Shown: piece by piece, positions 9,916 through 18,336 of the stretch
Position numbering within the stretch: position 1 is the stretch's first letter
Layout: each line of letters begins with the position of its first letter
From: Caballeronia catudaia
Lineage (GTDB): Bacteria; Pseudomonadota; Gammaproteobacteria; Burkholderiales; Burkholderiaceae
Direction of reading: 5' to 3'
Assembly (NCBI RefSeq): GCF_001544755.2
Contig: NZ_FCOF02000010.1
Span: 147,017-211,016 of the forward strand
Length of the DNA: 64,000 bases
The notes under the pieces: model-generated
The model's input: only the letters and a program-made list of their open reading frames with translations
The model's database searches: none
What the model was told of the DNA's origin: nothing
Made by a program: the position numbers and the translations under genes

Positions 9916-11109
9916 TTATTCCACCGCGCCACCCGCGAACCACGCGGCCACTTTCTGGCGCTCCGCATCCGTCATCTGCGTCACATTGCCGAGCGGCATC
10001 GCCTTCAGCGTCACGGCCTGCTGATGCACGCGTTGCGCGTTCAGCTTGATTTCGGCGGGCGTATCGAGCAGTACGCCAGCGGGCGCGCTGCCCATCATCG
10101 TTGGATGCGCGGAGTGGCAGGTCGCGCAGCGCTGCTGGATGATGGGCTGAATGTCGGCGACCTTGATCGTCGGCGCACCGGCGGCTTGAGCGACCGGCAC
10201 CGTGGGCGCGGGCATCGTCCATGCGAACGCGCCGAGCACCAGCACGAGGCCCGCAACCGGCATGTACCACAGGACCTGGCCGCGATGGCGCATGACGAAG
10301 AACTGGCGGATGAGCGCGCCCGCCAGCATGATTAGGATGAGCAGCACCCAGTTGTACTTGTGCGTGTAGGTCATCGCGTAGTGATTCGACAGCATCGCGA
10401 ACACGACCGGCAGCGTGAAGTACGTGTTGTGCACCGAGCGCTGCTTGCCGCGCTTGCCGTAGATCGCGTTCGGCGTCTCGCCCTTGAGCATCGCCGCGAC
10501 CATCTTGCGCTGCCCCGGAATGATGACGAAGAACACGTTCGCCGACATGATCGTCGCGAGCATAGCGCCGGTGATCAGATAGGCGGCGCGGCCGGCGAAC
10601 ACGTGGCACGCGATCCACGCGGCGACCAGCACGTAGATGCCCACGCAAATGCCGAGCAGCTTGTCGTTGGTGCCGAGCAGGCGGCAGAGCGAGTCGTAGA
10701 CGATCCAGCCGGCCATCAGAAAGCCGAGCGCGGCGGAGACGGCGACGACCGGGCCCATGTCGAGCACGCTCTTGTCGATCAGATAAGTGCTCGGCGACAT
10801 CAGATACAGCACGAAGAAGAGGCCGAAGCCCGACATCCACGTGGTGTATGACGGCCAGAACGACCAATGCAGATGCTCCGGCATGTCCGAGGGCGCGACG
10901 GAATACTTCTGCATGTGATAAAAGCCGCCGCCGTGGACGTGCCAGAAGTCGCCGAACACGCCGCGTCGGCGCGCGTTCGGGTCCGTGGGCGGTTTCAAAC
11001 TGTTGTCGAGCGCGACGAAATAGAACGATTCGCCGATCCACGCGATCGCGACGATGACGTGCAGACAGCGCAATACGAGATTGAGCCAGTCGGTGACAAA
11101 GCCTTCCAT
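9916..11109 (-). CDS. puuD: Urate hydroxylase PuuD (membrane-bound, cytochrome c tail)
   Basis: PuuD oxidises urate to 5-hydroxyisourate at the inner membrane. The 397-residue protein has about eight hydrophobic helices containing conserved histidines (for example HVIVAIAWIGESFYF near the start and VHGGGFYHMQKYSV). A C-terminal soluble domain carries a c-type haem site, CATCH, at residues 328-332. The haem domain suggests electrons go to the respiratory chain rather than directly to oxygen. The frame extends 4 codons further to a GTG at 11121. The ATG at 11109 is preferred because a GGAGG site lies 5 bases upstream of it and overlaps those extra codons. hiuH lies upstream on the same strand. 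Confidence 0.92.
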   Translation of the reverse strand: MEGFVTDWLNLVLRCLHVIVAIAWIGESFYFVALDNSLKPPTDPNARRRGVFGDFWHVHGGGFYHMQKYSVAPSDMPEHLHWSFWPSYTTWMSGFGLFFVLYLMSPSTYLIDKSVLDMGPVVAVSAALGFLMAGWIVYDSLCRLLGTNDKLLGICVGIYVLVAAWIACHVFAGRAAYLITGAMLATIMSANVFFVIIPGQRKMVAAMLKGETPNAIYGKRGKQRSVHNTYFTLPVVFAMLSNHYAMTYTHKYNWVLLILIMLAGALIRQFFVMRHRGQVLWYMPVAGLVLVLGAFAWTMPAPTVPVAQAAGAPTIKVADIQPIIQQRCATCHSAHPTMMGSAPAGVLLDTPAEIKLNAQRVHQQAVTLKAMPLGNVTQMTDAERQKVAAWFAGGAVE

Positions 11110-11171
11110 GTACTCCTCCACTACCGATTCGTTATGTGCTTGTGCGGTTCAAGCTGTGTTTTGACTTTCGC

Positions 11172-11207
11172 TCAGCTTCCGCTTCAGCTTGCGCTTCAGC
11201 TTCCGCG
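11172..11207. repeat. Three tandem 12-base repeats at the 3' end of hiuH
   Basis: Three adjacent copies of a 12-mer (TCAGCTTCCGCT, TCAGCTTGCGCT, TCAGCTTCCGCG) begin at 11172, 11184 and 11196. The last copy covers the hiuH stop codon and final residues. The first two lie in the hiuH-puuD gap. It looks like a small slippage expansion of the 3' end of hiuH. Confidence 0.75.
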
Positions 11208-11549
11208 ATAGGTGCTGTACGCCCAGGGCGACACGAGCAGCGGCACGTGATAGTGCGCGCCCGAATCCGCGATGCCGAAACGCAGCGCCACGCGATCGAC
11301 GAAGCGCGGCTCGGGCACTTTCACGCCGAGCGCCGCGAAGTAATCGCCTGCATGGAACACGAGCTCGTATTCGCCGGTTTCGAATTCGGCGCCTTCGAGC
11401 AGCGGCGCGTCGGCGCGGCCGTCGTCGTTCGTGTGGATGGTCTTGATCGCGCGGCGGGCGTCGCCGTTGAGCGCGAACAACTCGACTTTGAGATGCGCGC
11501 CCGGGCGGCCGTGCGCGGTGTCGAGGACGTGGGTAGTGAGCTTGCCCAT
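11196..11549 (-). CDS. hiuH: 5-hydroxyisourate hydrolase (transthyretin-like)
   Basis: HiuH hydrolyses 5-hydroxyisourate, the product of PuuD, to OHCU, the substrate of UraD. The 117-residue protein shows the family N-terminal motif LTTHVLDTAHGRPG, with the catalytic histidine near position 7, and ends in the diagnostic YRGS (114-117). There is no signal peptide, so it is cytoplasmic. puuD starts 86 bases downstream on the same strand, so hiuH-puuD is a likely transcript running away from the rest of the cluster. Confidence 0.95.
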   Translation of the reverse strand: MGKLTTHVLDTAHGRPGAHLKVELFALNGDARRAIKTIHTNDDGRADAPLLEGAEFETGEYELVFHAGDYFAALGVKVPEPRFVDRVALRFGIADSGAHYHVPLLVSPWAYSTYRGS

Positions 11550-12013
11550 TCGCAGTTTCCTTGAGTTGTGCGAGATCCGGCGTTGCGCATCGATCCGAAA
11601 TTCGGCACCGGGTCCATTCTGGTGCGTCTGCGGCGGATCGAGGCTCCACGTCAGTGGCTACATACCCGTCGGCGTTTCAGATGCGCGCCGTGTACTGCAT
11701 TGTAGAAATTTGAGACGCGGTGTGCGTCCGCGATAGGAAAGATAATGCCTGGCGCATGACAGCGGCGCGTAAGGCTTTGGACATAGCCTTCCGGACGGCT
11801 CACCGGTCGATGCTAGCCGCGCCAAAAATCGCGAATATATTGCGGGCGTGAAGACGACTATGACGGCGGACTGATTGCGTCCCGTTTTTTGGCTGCGGAC
11901 AGTGGCGATGCGCGCGATATCGATGGATATTGGCGGCGTCCCGAAGACGGCGGCCGACGCTGGGTAACCGGGGCTTTTTCTGGTTTCCCGACGTTTTCTG
12001 GAGAGCAAAGCCG
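11550..12013. other. 464-base divergent intergenic region, hiuH / amidohydrolase
   Basis: This region must hold the divergent promoters of hiuH (leftward) and the amidohydrolase gene (rightward). I see no gene-like reading frame. An AT-rich island with the palindrome AATATATT near 11834 stands out against GC-rich flanks and could be part of the promoter. I found no copy of the ATTGTYGACAAT palindrome here, so control by the GntR protein is not supported. Confidence 0.35.
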
Positions 12014-13372
12014 ATGCAACGCAGTCTTTTGGTCAAGAACGCCCACATGCTCGTCACGATGGACGAGCGACGCCGCGAAATCGCCGATGGCGGCCTGTAT
12101 ATCGAAGGCAACCGCATCGTCGCGGCGGGTCCGACGAGCGAGCTCCCGTCCAGCGCCGACGACGTGCTCGACATGCGCGGCCATCTCGTGATTCCGGGCC
12201 TCGTCAATACGCACCATCACATGTATCAGAGCCTGACGCGCGCGATTCCCGCCGCGCAGAACGCCGAGCTGTTCGGCTGGCTCACGAATCTCTACAAAAT
12301 CTGGGCGCATCTGACGCCGGAGATGATCGCCGTCTCGACCCAGACCGCGATGGCCGAACTGCTGCTGTCCGGTTGCACGACGTCGAGCGACCATCTGTAT
12401 ATCTATCCGAACGGCAGCCGGCTCGACGACAGCATCGCGGCGGCGCGTGAGATCGGCATGCGCTTTCACGCGGCGCGCGGCAGCATGAGTGTCGGGCAGA
12501 AGGACGGCGGCTTGCCGCCCGATTCGGTCGTCGAAAAGGAGGATGCGATCCTAAGGGACTCGCAGCGCCTGATCGAGACGTATCACGATGAAGGCCGCTA
12601 CGCGATGCTGCGCGTGGTCGTGGCGCCGTGCTCGCCGTTTTCGGTGAGCCGCGAACTGATGCGCGACGCGGCGCTGCTCGCGCGCGAATATGGCGTGTCG
12701 CTGCACACGCATCTGGCCGAGAACGTGAACGATGTCGCGTACAGCCGCGAGAAATTCGGCATGACGCCCGCCGAATACGCCGAAGATCTCGGCTGGGTCG
12801 GCCGTGACGTGTGGCATGCGCACTGCGTGCAGCTCGACGAGGCGGGCATCGATCTGTTCGCGCGCACGGGCACGGGCGTCGCGCATTGTCCGTGCTCGAA
12901 CATGCGGCTCGCATCCGGCATTGCGCCGATCCGTGCGATGCGCGACGCGGGCGTGCCGGTGGGCATTGGCGTGGATGGGTCGGCATCGAACGATGGCGCG
13001 CAGATGGTCGCGGAAGTGCGACAGGCGTTGTTGCTGCAGCGAGTCGGGTTCGGGCCGGACGCGATGACCGCGCGCGAGGCGCTCGAAATCGCGACGCTCG
13101 GTGGGGCGAAAGTGCTCAACCGCGATGACATCGGTGCGCTGGCGCCTGGCATGGCGGCGGATTTCGTTTCGTTCGACCTGTCGCAGCCGGCGTTCGCGGG
13201 CGCGCTGCACGATCCGGTGGCGGCGCTTGTGTTCTGCGCGCCGTCGCAGGTGTCGACCAGTGTGGTCGACGGGAAGGTTGTGGTGAAGGAGGGGCGGCTG
13301 ACTACGGTCGATCTTGGCGTTGTCCTGGAGCGGCACAATCGCTTGGCGCGGGAGTTGGTTGAGGCTTCTTGA
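12014..13372 (+). CDS. 8-oxoguanine deaminase-type amidohydrolase
   Basis: The 452-residue protein belongs to the ATZ/TRZ-like metal-dependent hydrolases of the amidohydrolase superfamily. It has the NTHHHMYQ metal motif (H67 and H69), a later HTHLAEN motif, a WHAHCVQL motif, HCPCSNMRLASG and the GVDGSASND metal-aspartate motif. This combination and length match 8-oxoguanine deaminase, which converts 8-oxoguanine to urate. That would feed the PuuD-HiuH-UraD route encoded on either side. The ATG at 12014 gives the family N-terminus; the frame runs 28 codons further upstream. Deamination of a related substrate such as hydroxyatrazine-like triazines cannot be excluded. Confidence 0.82.
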   Translation: MQRSLLVKNAHMLVTMDERRREIADGGLYIEGNRIVAAGPTSELPSSADDVLDMRGHLVIPGLVNTHHHMYQSLTRAIPAAQNAELFGWLTNLYKIWAHLTPEMIAVSTQTAMAELLLSGCTTSSDHLYIYPNGSRLDDSIAAAREIGMRFHAARGSMSVGQKDGGLPPDSVVEKEDAILRDSQRLIETYHDEGRYAMLRVVVAPCSPFSVSRELMRDAALLAREYGVSLHTHLAENVNDVAYSREKFGMTPAEYAEDLGWVGRDVWHAHCVQLDEAGIDLFARTGTGVAHCPCSNMRLASGIAPIRAMRDAGVPVGIGVDGSASNDGAQMVAEVRQALLLQRVGFGPDAMTAREALEIATLGGAKVLNRDDIGALAPGMAADFVSFDLSQPAFAGALHDPVAALVFCAPSQVSTSVVDGKVVVKEGRLTTVDLGVVLERHNRLARELVEAS

Positions 13373-13393
13373 AGGTTTGATTGGTCACGCCCC

Positions 13394-14326
13394 TCAGGGC
13401 TGATCGATCAAAGACCGCGTGGCCTCGGCCACAAGCCCCCGCAACCATCGAACTTCATCCGAGTAATGACACCGCTCATGCCACAACTGGTAATACTGCA
13501 TAGGCGGGAAATCGAGCGGCGCGGGCACGACCGCGAGCGGCAGAAACCGCGCGTAGTGATCGGCAAAGAGCCGCGTCGTCGTAAAAACGAGATCCGACTT
13601 GATCAATACGTAAGGCGCGAGGTTGAAGTAAGGCAACGTAACGACGACATGACGCTTCAAACGCTCGCGAGCGAGATGCACGTCGATAGCACCACGCTGC
13701 CCGACGGAATAAGGCGTCGGCGCCAGATGCGGCGCGTTGAGATATTGATCGAGCGTGAGCCCGCCGCGCTTCGCGAACGGATGCGTGTTGCTGACGAGAC
13801 ACACGATCTTGTCGACGAACAGGTTCGAAAGATGCAGTTGCTCGGGCGGCTCCGGCCAGTTACCGACGACGATATCGAGCTTGCCGTCTTCCAGCGCGAG
13901 CTCGTAATCGAACGCCGGCCCGAGCGAATGAAACTCGAGCGTCGCGTCGGGCGCGGCCTGCCGGAATCGTTCGACGACCGTCGGCACGAACAGCACGTTC
14001 AGATAATCTGGGCAGCCGATGCGATAGCACCGGACCGATGTGGAAGGATCGAAGTTGTGCTGCTGGACCTTGATGCGCTCGATCTCGCGCAGCGCGTTCT
14101 GCGTGGGCTCGAGGAGACGCAAGCCATACTCGGTCGGCACCATGCCGGACTTGCCGCGCACGAGGAGAGGATCGCCCGTGATATCGCGCAGACGCCGCAA
14201 GGCTGCGCTGATGGCGGGTTGCGACTGATTGAGCTTGACGGCCGCGCGCGTCACGCTGCGTTCCATCAGTAGGGTGTGCAAGACGCGCAATAAGTACGTA
14301 TCGATCGCCTCGCGTTGCTGACTCAT
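13394..14326 (-). CDS. LysR-family regulator (NodD-like subgroup)
   Basis: The 310-residue protein has an N-terminal winged helix-turn-helix (residues 10-68, with the RSVTRAAVKLNQSQPAIS helix pair) and a periplasmic-binding-like effector domain. The effector half resembles the NodD/LinR type of LysR proteins (CRYRIGCPDYLNV, DIVVGNWPEPPEQLH). It is transcribed divergently from the purine-type ABC importer and convergently with the amidohydrolase, so it probably controls one or both. A long-armed inverted repeat sits just before its start codon. The effector is unknown. Confidence 0.87.
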   Translation of the reverse strand: MSQQREAIDTYLLRVLHTLLMERSVTRAAVKLNQSQPAISAALRRLRDITGDPLLVRGKSGMVPTEYGLRLLEPTQNALREIERIKVQQHNFDPSTSVRCYRIGCPDYLNVLFVPTVVERFRQAAPDATLEFHSLGPAFDYELALEDGKLDIVVGNWPEPPEQLHLSNLFVDKIVCLVSNTHPFAKRGGLTLDQYLNAPHLAPTPYSVGQRGAIDVHLARERLKRHVVVTLPYFNLAPYVLIKSDLVFTTTRLFADHYARFLPLAVVPAPLDFPPMQYYQLWHERCHYSDEVRWLRGLVAEATRSLIDQP

Positions 14327-14335
14327 GTTATCTCC

Positions 14336-14378
14336 ACTATATGTTCTGGCTGATCGACGCAGGGATGCGACATATAGT
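14336..14378. promoter_or_regulatory. Inverted repeat in the LysR/ABC divergent promoter
   Basis: Perfect 9-base arms ACTATATGT (14336-14344) and ACATATAGT (14370-14378) are separated by 25 bases. They lie 10 bases upstream of the LysR start codon in an AT-rich patch. The geometry fits a binding region for a LysR tetramer that controls the divergent importer operon and its own gene. Confidence 0.5.
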
Positions 14379-14496
14379 TTTTAATATGACACCAGAATTT
14401 CGTCAAGGTGTGGGTTACCCGCAAATAGCGGCTGGGCGGCACGTGGCGCACTATTTTGAGTTATCGACTTAGCGTTCCGAATTCTGTAAATTCTGC

Positions 14497-14580
14497 CCGC
14501 GGTCCAATTCGCGCGACATCGCAATGTCACGCACCGGTTCCGCGGTAACTTTTCCAGCCCGGCCTGCTCGGTGGCCGGGC
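14497..14580 (+). promoter_or_regulatory. Potential structured leader of the purine importer operon
   Basis: Three possible stems precede the first ABC gene: CCGCGG at 14497-14502 with 14540-14545, enclosing GACAT/ATGTC (14515-14519 with 14524-14528, loop CGCA), and then a strong GCCCGGCC/GGCCGGGC hairpin (14557-14564 with 14573-14580). The start codon is 16 bases after the last hairpin. A ligand-sensing leader is conceivable, but I recognise no known riboswitch consensus. Confidence 0.35.
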
Positions 14581-14596
14581 GCATTTCTGGATTTCA

Positions 14597-16171
14597 ATGG
14601 GCGACGCCATCATCTCGTCGACGACGCCACCGCGCCTGGCGTTGTCCGGTATCAGCAAGCAGTATCCGTCGGTCAAGGCGAACGACGGCGTGAACCTCAT
14701 CGTGATGCCGGGCGAGATCCACGCCGTGCTCGGCGAAAACGGCGCGGGCAAGTCCACGCTGATGAAGATCATTTACGGCGCCGTGCGACCCGACGAGGGC
14801 GAGATCCGCTGGCAGGGCGAAGCCGTCGAGATCGGCAGCCCGGCGGCGGCGCGCAAGCTCGGCATCGGCATGGTCTTTCAGCACTTTTCGCTGTTCGAGA
14901 CGTTGACGTTGGCCGAGAACATCGCGCTCGCGCTCGACGATAAATTCGACATGAAGGCGCTGGGCAAGCGCATCCGCGAAGTGTCGAAGGATTACGGGCT
15001 CGATGTCGATCCGCAGCGCCACGTGCACAGCCTCACCGTCGGCGAGCGGCAGCGCGTGGAAATCGTGCGATGCCTCCTGCAGAATCCGCGGCTGCTCATC
15101 ATGGACGAGCCGACTTCCGTGCTCACGCCGCAGGCGGTCCAGAAGCTTTTCAAGGTGCTGCGCCGGCTCGCGTCGGAAGGCTGCAGCATTCTCTACATCA
15201 GCCACAAGCTCGACGAAATCCAGTCGCTCTGCGAGAACGCCACCGTGATGCGCGGCGGGCGCGTGACCGGCAACGTCGATCCGCGCCGCGAAACGCACGC
15301 GTCGCTCGCGCAGTTGATGGTCGGCCATTCGCTGCCCGATTACACGCGCCGTGAGCACCGGCCGGGCGAGGTGCGCCTCGCCGTGAAGAACCTGTCGGTC
15401 GCGAGCCCCGATCCGTTCGGCACGTCGCTCGACAACGTCTCGTTTGCCGTGCACGCGGGCGAAATTTTCGGCATCGCGGGCGTGTCGGGGAACGGTCAGG
15501 CGGAACTGCTCGCGGCGCTGTCGGGCGAAATCCGCGACAAGCACGTCGCGGCCGATGCCGTCTCGATCTGCGGCAAGCCCGCCGCGCGTCTCACCGCGGG
15601 CGGCCGCCGGCGCCGGGGCTTTGCATTCGTGCCCGAGGAACGGCTGGGACGCGGCGCGGTGCCCGCGATGTCGCTCGCCGATAACGGCCTGCTCACCGCG
15701 CATCGCGAAAATCTGGTGCGCGGCGGCTGGATCAAATCGAACGCGGTAAAGGCGTTCGCGGACCGCTGCATCCAATCGTTCGACGTGCGCTGCGGCGGCA
15801 GCCATGCGCTCGCGCAAAGCCTGTCGGGCGGCAACTTGCAGAAGTTCATCGTCGGGCGCGAGATTCTGCAGGAGCCGAAGGTGCTCGTCGTCGCGCAGCC
15901 GACCTGGGGCGTCGATGTCGGCGCGGCGGGCTTCATCCGTCAGCAGTTGCTCGACCTCTCGGCGCGCGGCGTCGCGATCCTCGTCATTTCCGAAGAGCTC
16001 GAAGAACTGTTCGACATCTGCGACCGGCTCGCCGTGATCGCGCGCGGCAAGCTCTCGCCGGTGCGCAAGACGAGCGAAACCAACGCGGAGGAAGTCGGCC
16101 TCTTCATGGCCGGTCTCTTCGATGGCAAGGCCGCGCCCGCAGCCGGGCATGACTCACTTCTCGAGCATTAA
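14597..16171 (+). CDS. ABC importer ATP-binding protein (two ATPase domains, nucleoside/purine type)
   Basis: The 524-residue protein contains two tandem ABC ATPase modules, as in the ribose and BmpA-type nucleoside importers. Domain 1 has Walker A GENGAGKST (46-54), signature LTVGERQRVEI and Walker B LLIMDEPTSVL. Domain 2 keeps a signature LSGGNLQKFIVGREI, but its Walker A region (GVSGNGQAELL) is degenerate, as usual for this family, and its Walker B reads VLVVAQPTWGVD. Two permease genes and a BMP-type binding protein gene follow. Together with the purine-degradation neighbours this indicates uptake of nucleosides, purines or a related compound. Confidence 0.9.
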   Translation: MGDAIISSTTPPRLALSGISKQYPSVKANDGVNLIVMPGEIHAVLGENGAGKSTLMKIIYGAVRPDEGEIRWQGEAVEIGSPAAARKLGIGMVFQHFSLFETLTLAENIALALDDKFDMKALGKRIREVSKDYGLDVDPQRHVHSLTVGERQRVEIVRCLLQNPRLLIMDEPTSVLTPQAVQKLFKVLRRLASEGCSILYISHKLDEIQSLCENATVMRGGRVTGNVDPRRETHASLAQLMVGHSLPDYTRREHRPGEVRLAVKNLSVASPDPFGTSLDNVSFAVHAGEIFGIAGVSGNGQAELLAALSGEIRDKHVAADAVSICGKPAARLTAGGRRRRGFAFVPEERLGRGAVPAMSLADNGLLTAHRENLVRGGWIKSNAVKAFADRCIQSFDVRCGGSHALAQSLSGGNLQKFIVGREILQEPKVLVVAQPTWGVDVGAAGFIRQQLLDLSARGVAILVISEELEELFDICDRLAVIARGKLSPVRKTSETNAEEVGLFMAGLFDGKAAPAAGHDSLLEH

Positions 16172-16175
16172 GCCG

Positions 16176-17282
16176 ATGATCTTTCCCTATCGACTCGAAG
16201 CGCGCGCGACGCCCTCGCGCGCCATGCAGCTCGCCGTACCGGTGGCCGCCGCCGTCGCGACGCTCGTCATCGGCTTTCTGATTTTCAGTCTCGTCGGCCA
16301 GGACCCGCTGCGCGCGATGCACGCGTTCTTCATCGAGCCGCTCTCCAGCATCAACGGCTGGTCGGAGCTCGTTCTGAAAGCGTCGCCGCTTTGCCTGATC
16401 GCCCTCGGGCTCGCGGTCGGGTATCGCGCGAACGTGTGGAACATTGGCGCGGAAGGGCAGATGCTGCTCGGCGGCATCGTCGCGGGCGGCATCGCGATTC
16501 ATGCCGGCGATACCTCCGGCTGGTGGACGCTGCCTCTGATGATGCTGGGCGGCATCGTCGGCGGCATGATCTGGGCGGCGATTCCCGCGCTGCTCAAGAG
16601 CCGCTTCAACACGAACGAAATCCTGACGAGCCTGATGCTCACCTACGTGGCGACGCAACTGCTGATCTATCTCGTCAGCGGCCCGTGGCGCGATCCCGAA
16701 GGCATGAACTTCCCGATCTCGGCGATGTTCGGCGACGACGCGCTGTTCCCGCGCCTCTACGGCGACTGGCACTGGACGTGGCTGAAGGGCACGCGCATCA
16801 ACGCGTCGGTGTTTCTGACGGCGATCGCGATTCCGCTCGTGTGGATTTTCATGCGCAAGAGTTTCGCGGGCTTCCGAATGAACGTCGGCGGTCTTGCGCC
16901 GCTCGCCGCGCGCTACGCCGGTTTCTCCGACAAGAAAACGATCTGGACGTCGCTGCTGCTCTCCGGCGGCCTCGCGGGGCTCGCCGGCATGGGCGAAGTG
17001 GCCGGGCCGATCGGCCAGCTTCAGGCGGGCTGGTCGCCGGGCTATGGCTTCACCGCGATCATCGTCGTGTTCGTCGGGCGGCTGCATCCGGTGGGCATCG
17101 TGCTCGCGAGCCTCCTGATGGCGCTGCTCTATCTCGGCGGCGAAGCGGTGCAGACCTCGCTGCAATTGCCGCAAGCGCTCGCGGGCGTGTTTCAGGGCTT
17201 GCTGCTCTTCTGTCTGCTCGGCTGCGATCTGTTCGTGAATTACCGCATCAAGCGCAGGACGCCTGCGCATCACGCCGCTTGA
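16176..17282 (+). CDS. ABC importer permease 1 (BmpA/nucleoside type)
   Basis: The 368-residue membrane protein belongs to the BPD_transp_2 permease family. It shows the LKASPLCLIALGLAVGYRANVWNIGAEGQ segment spread over residues 65-93 and the FNTNEILTSLMLTYVA segment that mark the nucleoside-type permease of the YufP group. About nine hydrophobic helices can be counted. The start is uncertain: the ATG at 16176 falls 4 bases after the ATPase stop, while an ATG at 16149 would overlap it. Neither has a clear ribosome-binding site. It pairs with the next permease. Confidence 0.88.
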   Translation: MIFPYRLEARATPSRAMQLAVPVAAAVATLVIGFLIFSLVGQDPLRAMHAFFIEPLSSINGWSELVLKASPLCLIALGLAVGYRANVWNIGAEGQMLLGGIVAGGIAIHAGDTSGWWTLPLMMLGGIVGGMIWAAIPALLKSRFNTNEILTSLMLTYVATQLLIYLVSGPWRDPEGMNFPISAMFGDDALFPRLYGDWHWTWLKGTRINASVFLTAIAIPLVWIFMRKSFAGFRMNVGGLAPLAARYAGFSDKKTIWTSLLLSGGLAGLAGMGEVAGPIGQLQAGWSPGYGFTAIIVVFVGRLHPVGIVLASLLMALLYLGGEAVQTSLQLPQALAGVFQGLLLFCLLGCDLFVNYRIKRRTPAHHAA

Positions 17283-17296
17283 GAGGGCACGAGAAC

Positions 17297-18226
17297 ATGG
17301 ATATCAATCAAGCCAGCAATCTTGCGTCGAGCGCCGTGATCGCCGCCATTCCGCTGATGTACGCCGGCGCGGGCGAGCTCGTCGCGGAGAAGTCGGGCGT
17401 GCTCAATCTCGGCGTCGAAGGCATGATGCTGATGGGCGCGGTCACGGGCTACGCCGTGACCGCGATCACCGGCAATCCGTGGCTCGGGATCGTCGCGTCG
17501 GTGTTCGCCGGGCTCGCGATGGCGCTGCTCTTCGGCTTTCTCACCATCACGATGCTCGCCAATCAGGTCGCCACGGGCCTCTCGCTGACGATCTTCGGCA
17601 TCGGCTTTTCGGCGTATATCGGCAAGCCGTACACGTCGGCGGCGGTGCGCTCGACCATCGACGTGATGCCGGTTCCCGGCCTTTCATCGATTCCCGTGCT
17701 CGGCCCCGCGATTTTTTCGCTCACGCCGCTCGGCTATCTCGCGTTCATCATGTTCGCGGTGATCGGCTGGTTCCTCTACAAGACGCGCGCGGGTCTCGTG
17801 CTGCGTTCGGTCGGCGAATCGCCTTCGGTCGCGCATTCGGTGGGCTTTCCCGTCGTCGGCGTGCGCTACGGTGCGACGCTCTTCGGTGGCGCGATGGCGG
17901 GCATCGCGGGCGGCTATTACTCGATCGTCTATCTGCACGTATGGCAGGAGCAACTGACTTCGGGGCGCGGCTGGATCGCGCTCGCACTGGTCGTGTTCGC
18001 GACGTGGCGTCCGGGGCGGCTGCTCATCGGCGCGCTGCTCTTCGGCGCGGTGATGGCGCTGCAGTTCTATGCGCAGGCCATCGGCGTGCCAGTGCCGACG
18101 CAGTTCCTCGCGATGCTGCCGTATCTCGCGACCATCGTCGTGCTGGTGCTCATCTCGCGCAATCCGAACACGATCAAGCTCAACGCGCCGGCCTCGCTGG
18201 GCAAGCCGTTTTTCGCGGCGAGTTAG
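17297..18226 (+). CDS. ABC importer permease 2 (BmpA/nucleoside type)
   Basis: The 309-residue membrane protein is the partner permease of the YufQ group. It has the conserved GAGELVAEKSGVLNLGVEGMMLMGAV segment over residues 24-49, a NQVATGLSLTIFGIG segment, and a GRGWIALALVVFATWRP segment near the C-terminus. The reading frame is open far upstream inside the previous gene, but the family match begins at the ATG at 17297, which follows a GAGAGGGCACGAGAAC leader. The gap to the previous gene is 14 bases. A 110-base gap separates it from the binding-protein gene. Confidence 0.9.
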   Translation: MDINQASNLASSAVIAAIPLMYAGAGELVAEKSGVLNLGVEGMMLMGAVTGYAVTAITGNPWLGIVASVFAGLAMALLFGFLTITMLANQVATGLSLTIFGIGFSAYIGKPYTSAAVRSTIDVMPVPGLSSIPVLGPAIFSLTPLGYLAFIMFAVIGWFLYKTRAGLVLRSVGESPSVAHSVGFPVVGVRYGATLFGGAMAGIAGGYYSIVYLHVWQEQLTSGRGWIALALVVFATWRPGRLLIGALLFGAVMALQFYAQAIGVPVPTQFLAMLPYLATIVVLVLISRNPNTIKLNAPASLGKPFFAAS

Positions 18227-18336
18227 CCAAACGCTGTTGCTGACGAGCCGCATCGTGTTTCGTCCGCTTTTTTGGCCGACCACACTCGGTCACACGCATT
18301 CTCGATTTACACACAACATCGACCAGGAGAATCACA

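Noticed and set aside
14497..14580. Named purine or xanthine riboswitch
   Set aside because: Stems are present, but I could not match the conserved core of any known class, so it is reported only as a possible structured leader.
16391..17296. Long in-frame extension of permease 2
   Set aside because: It overlaps the whole of permease 1 in another frame. The family match starts at 17297.
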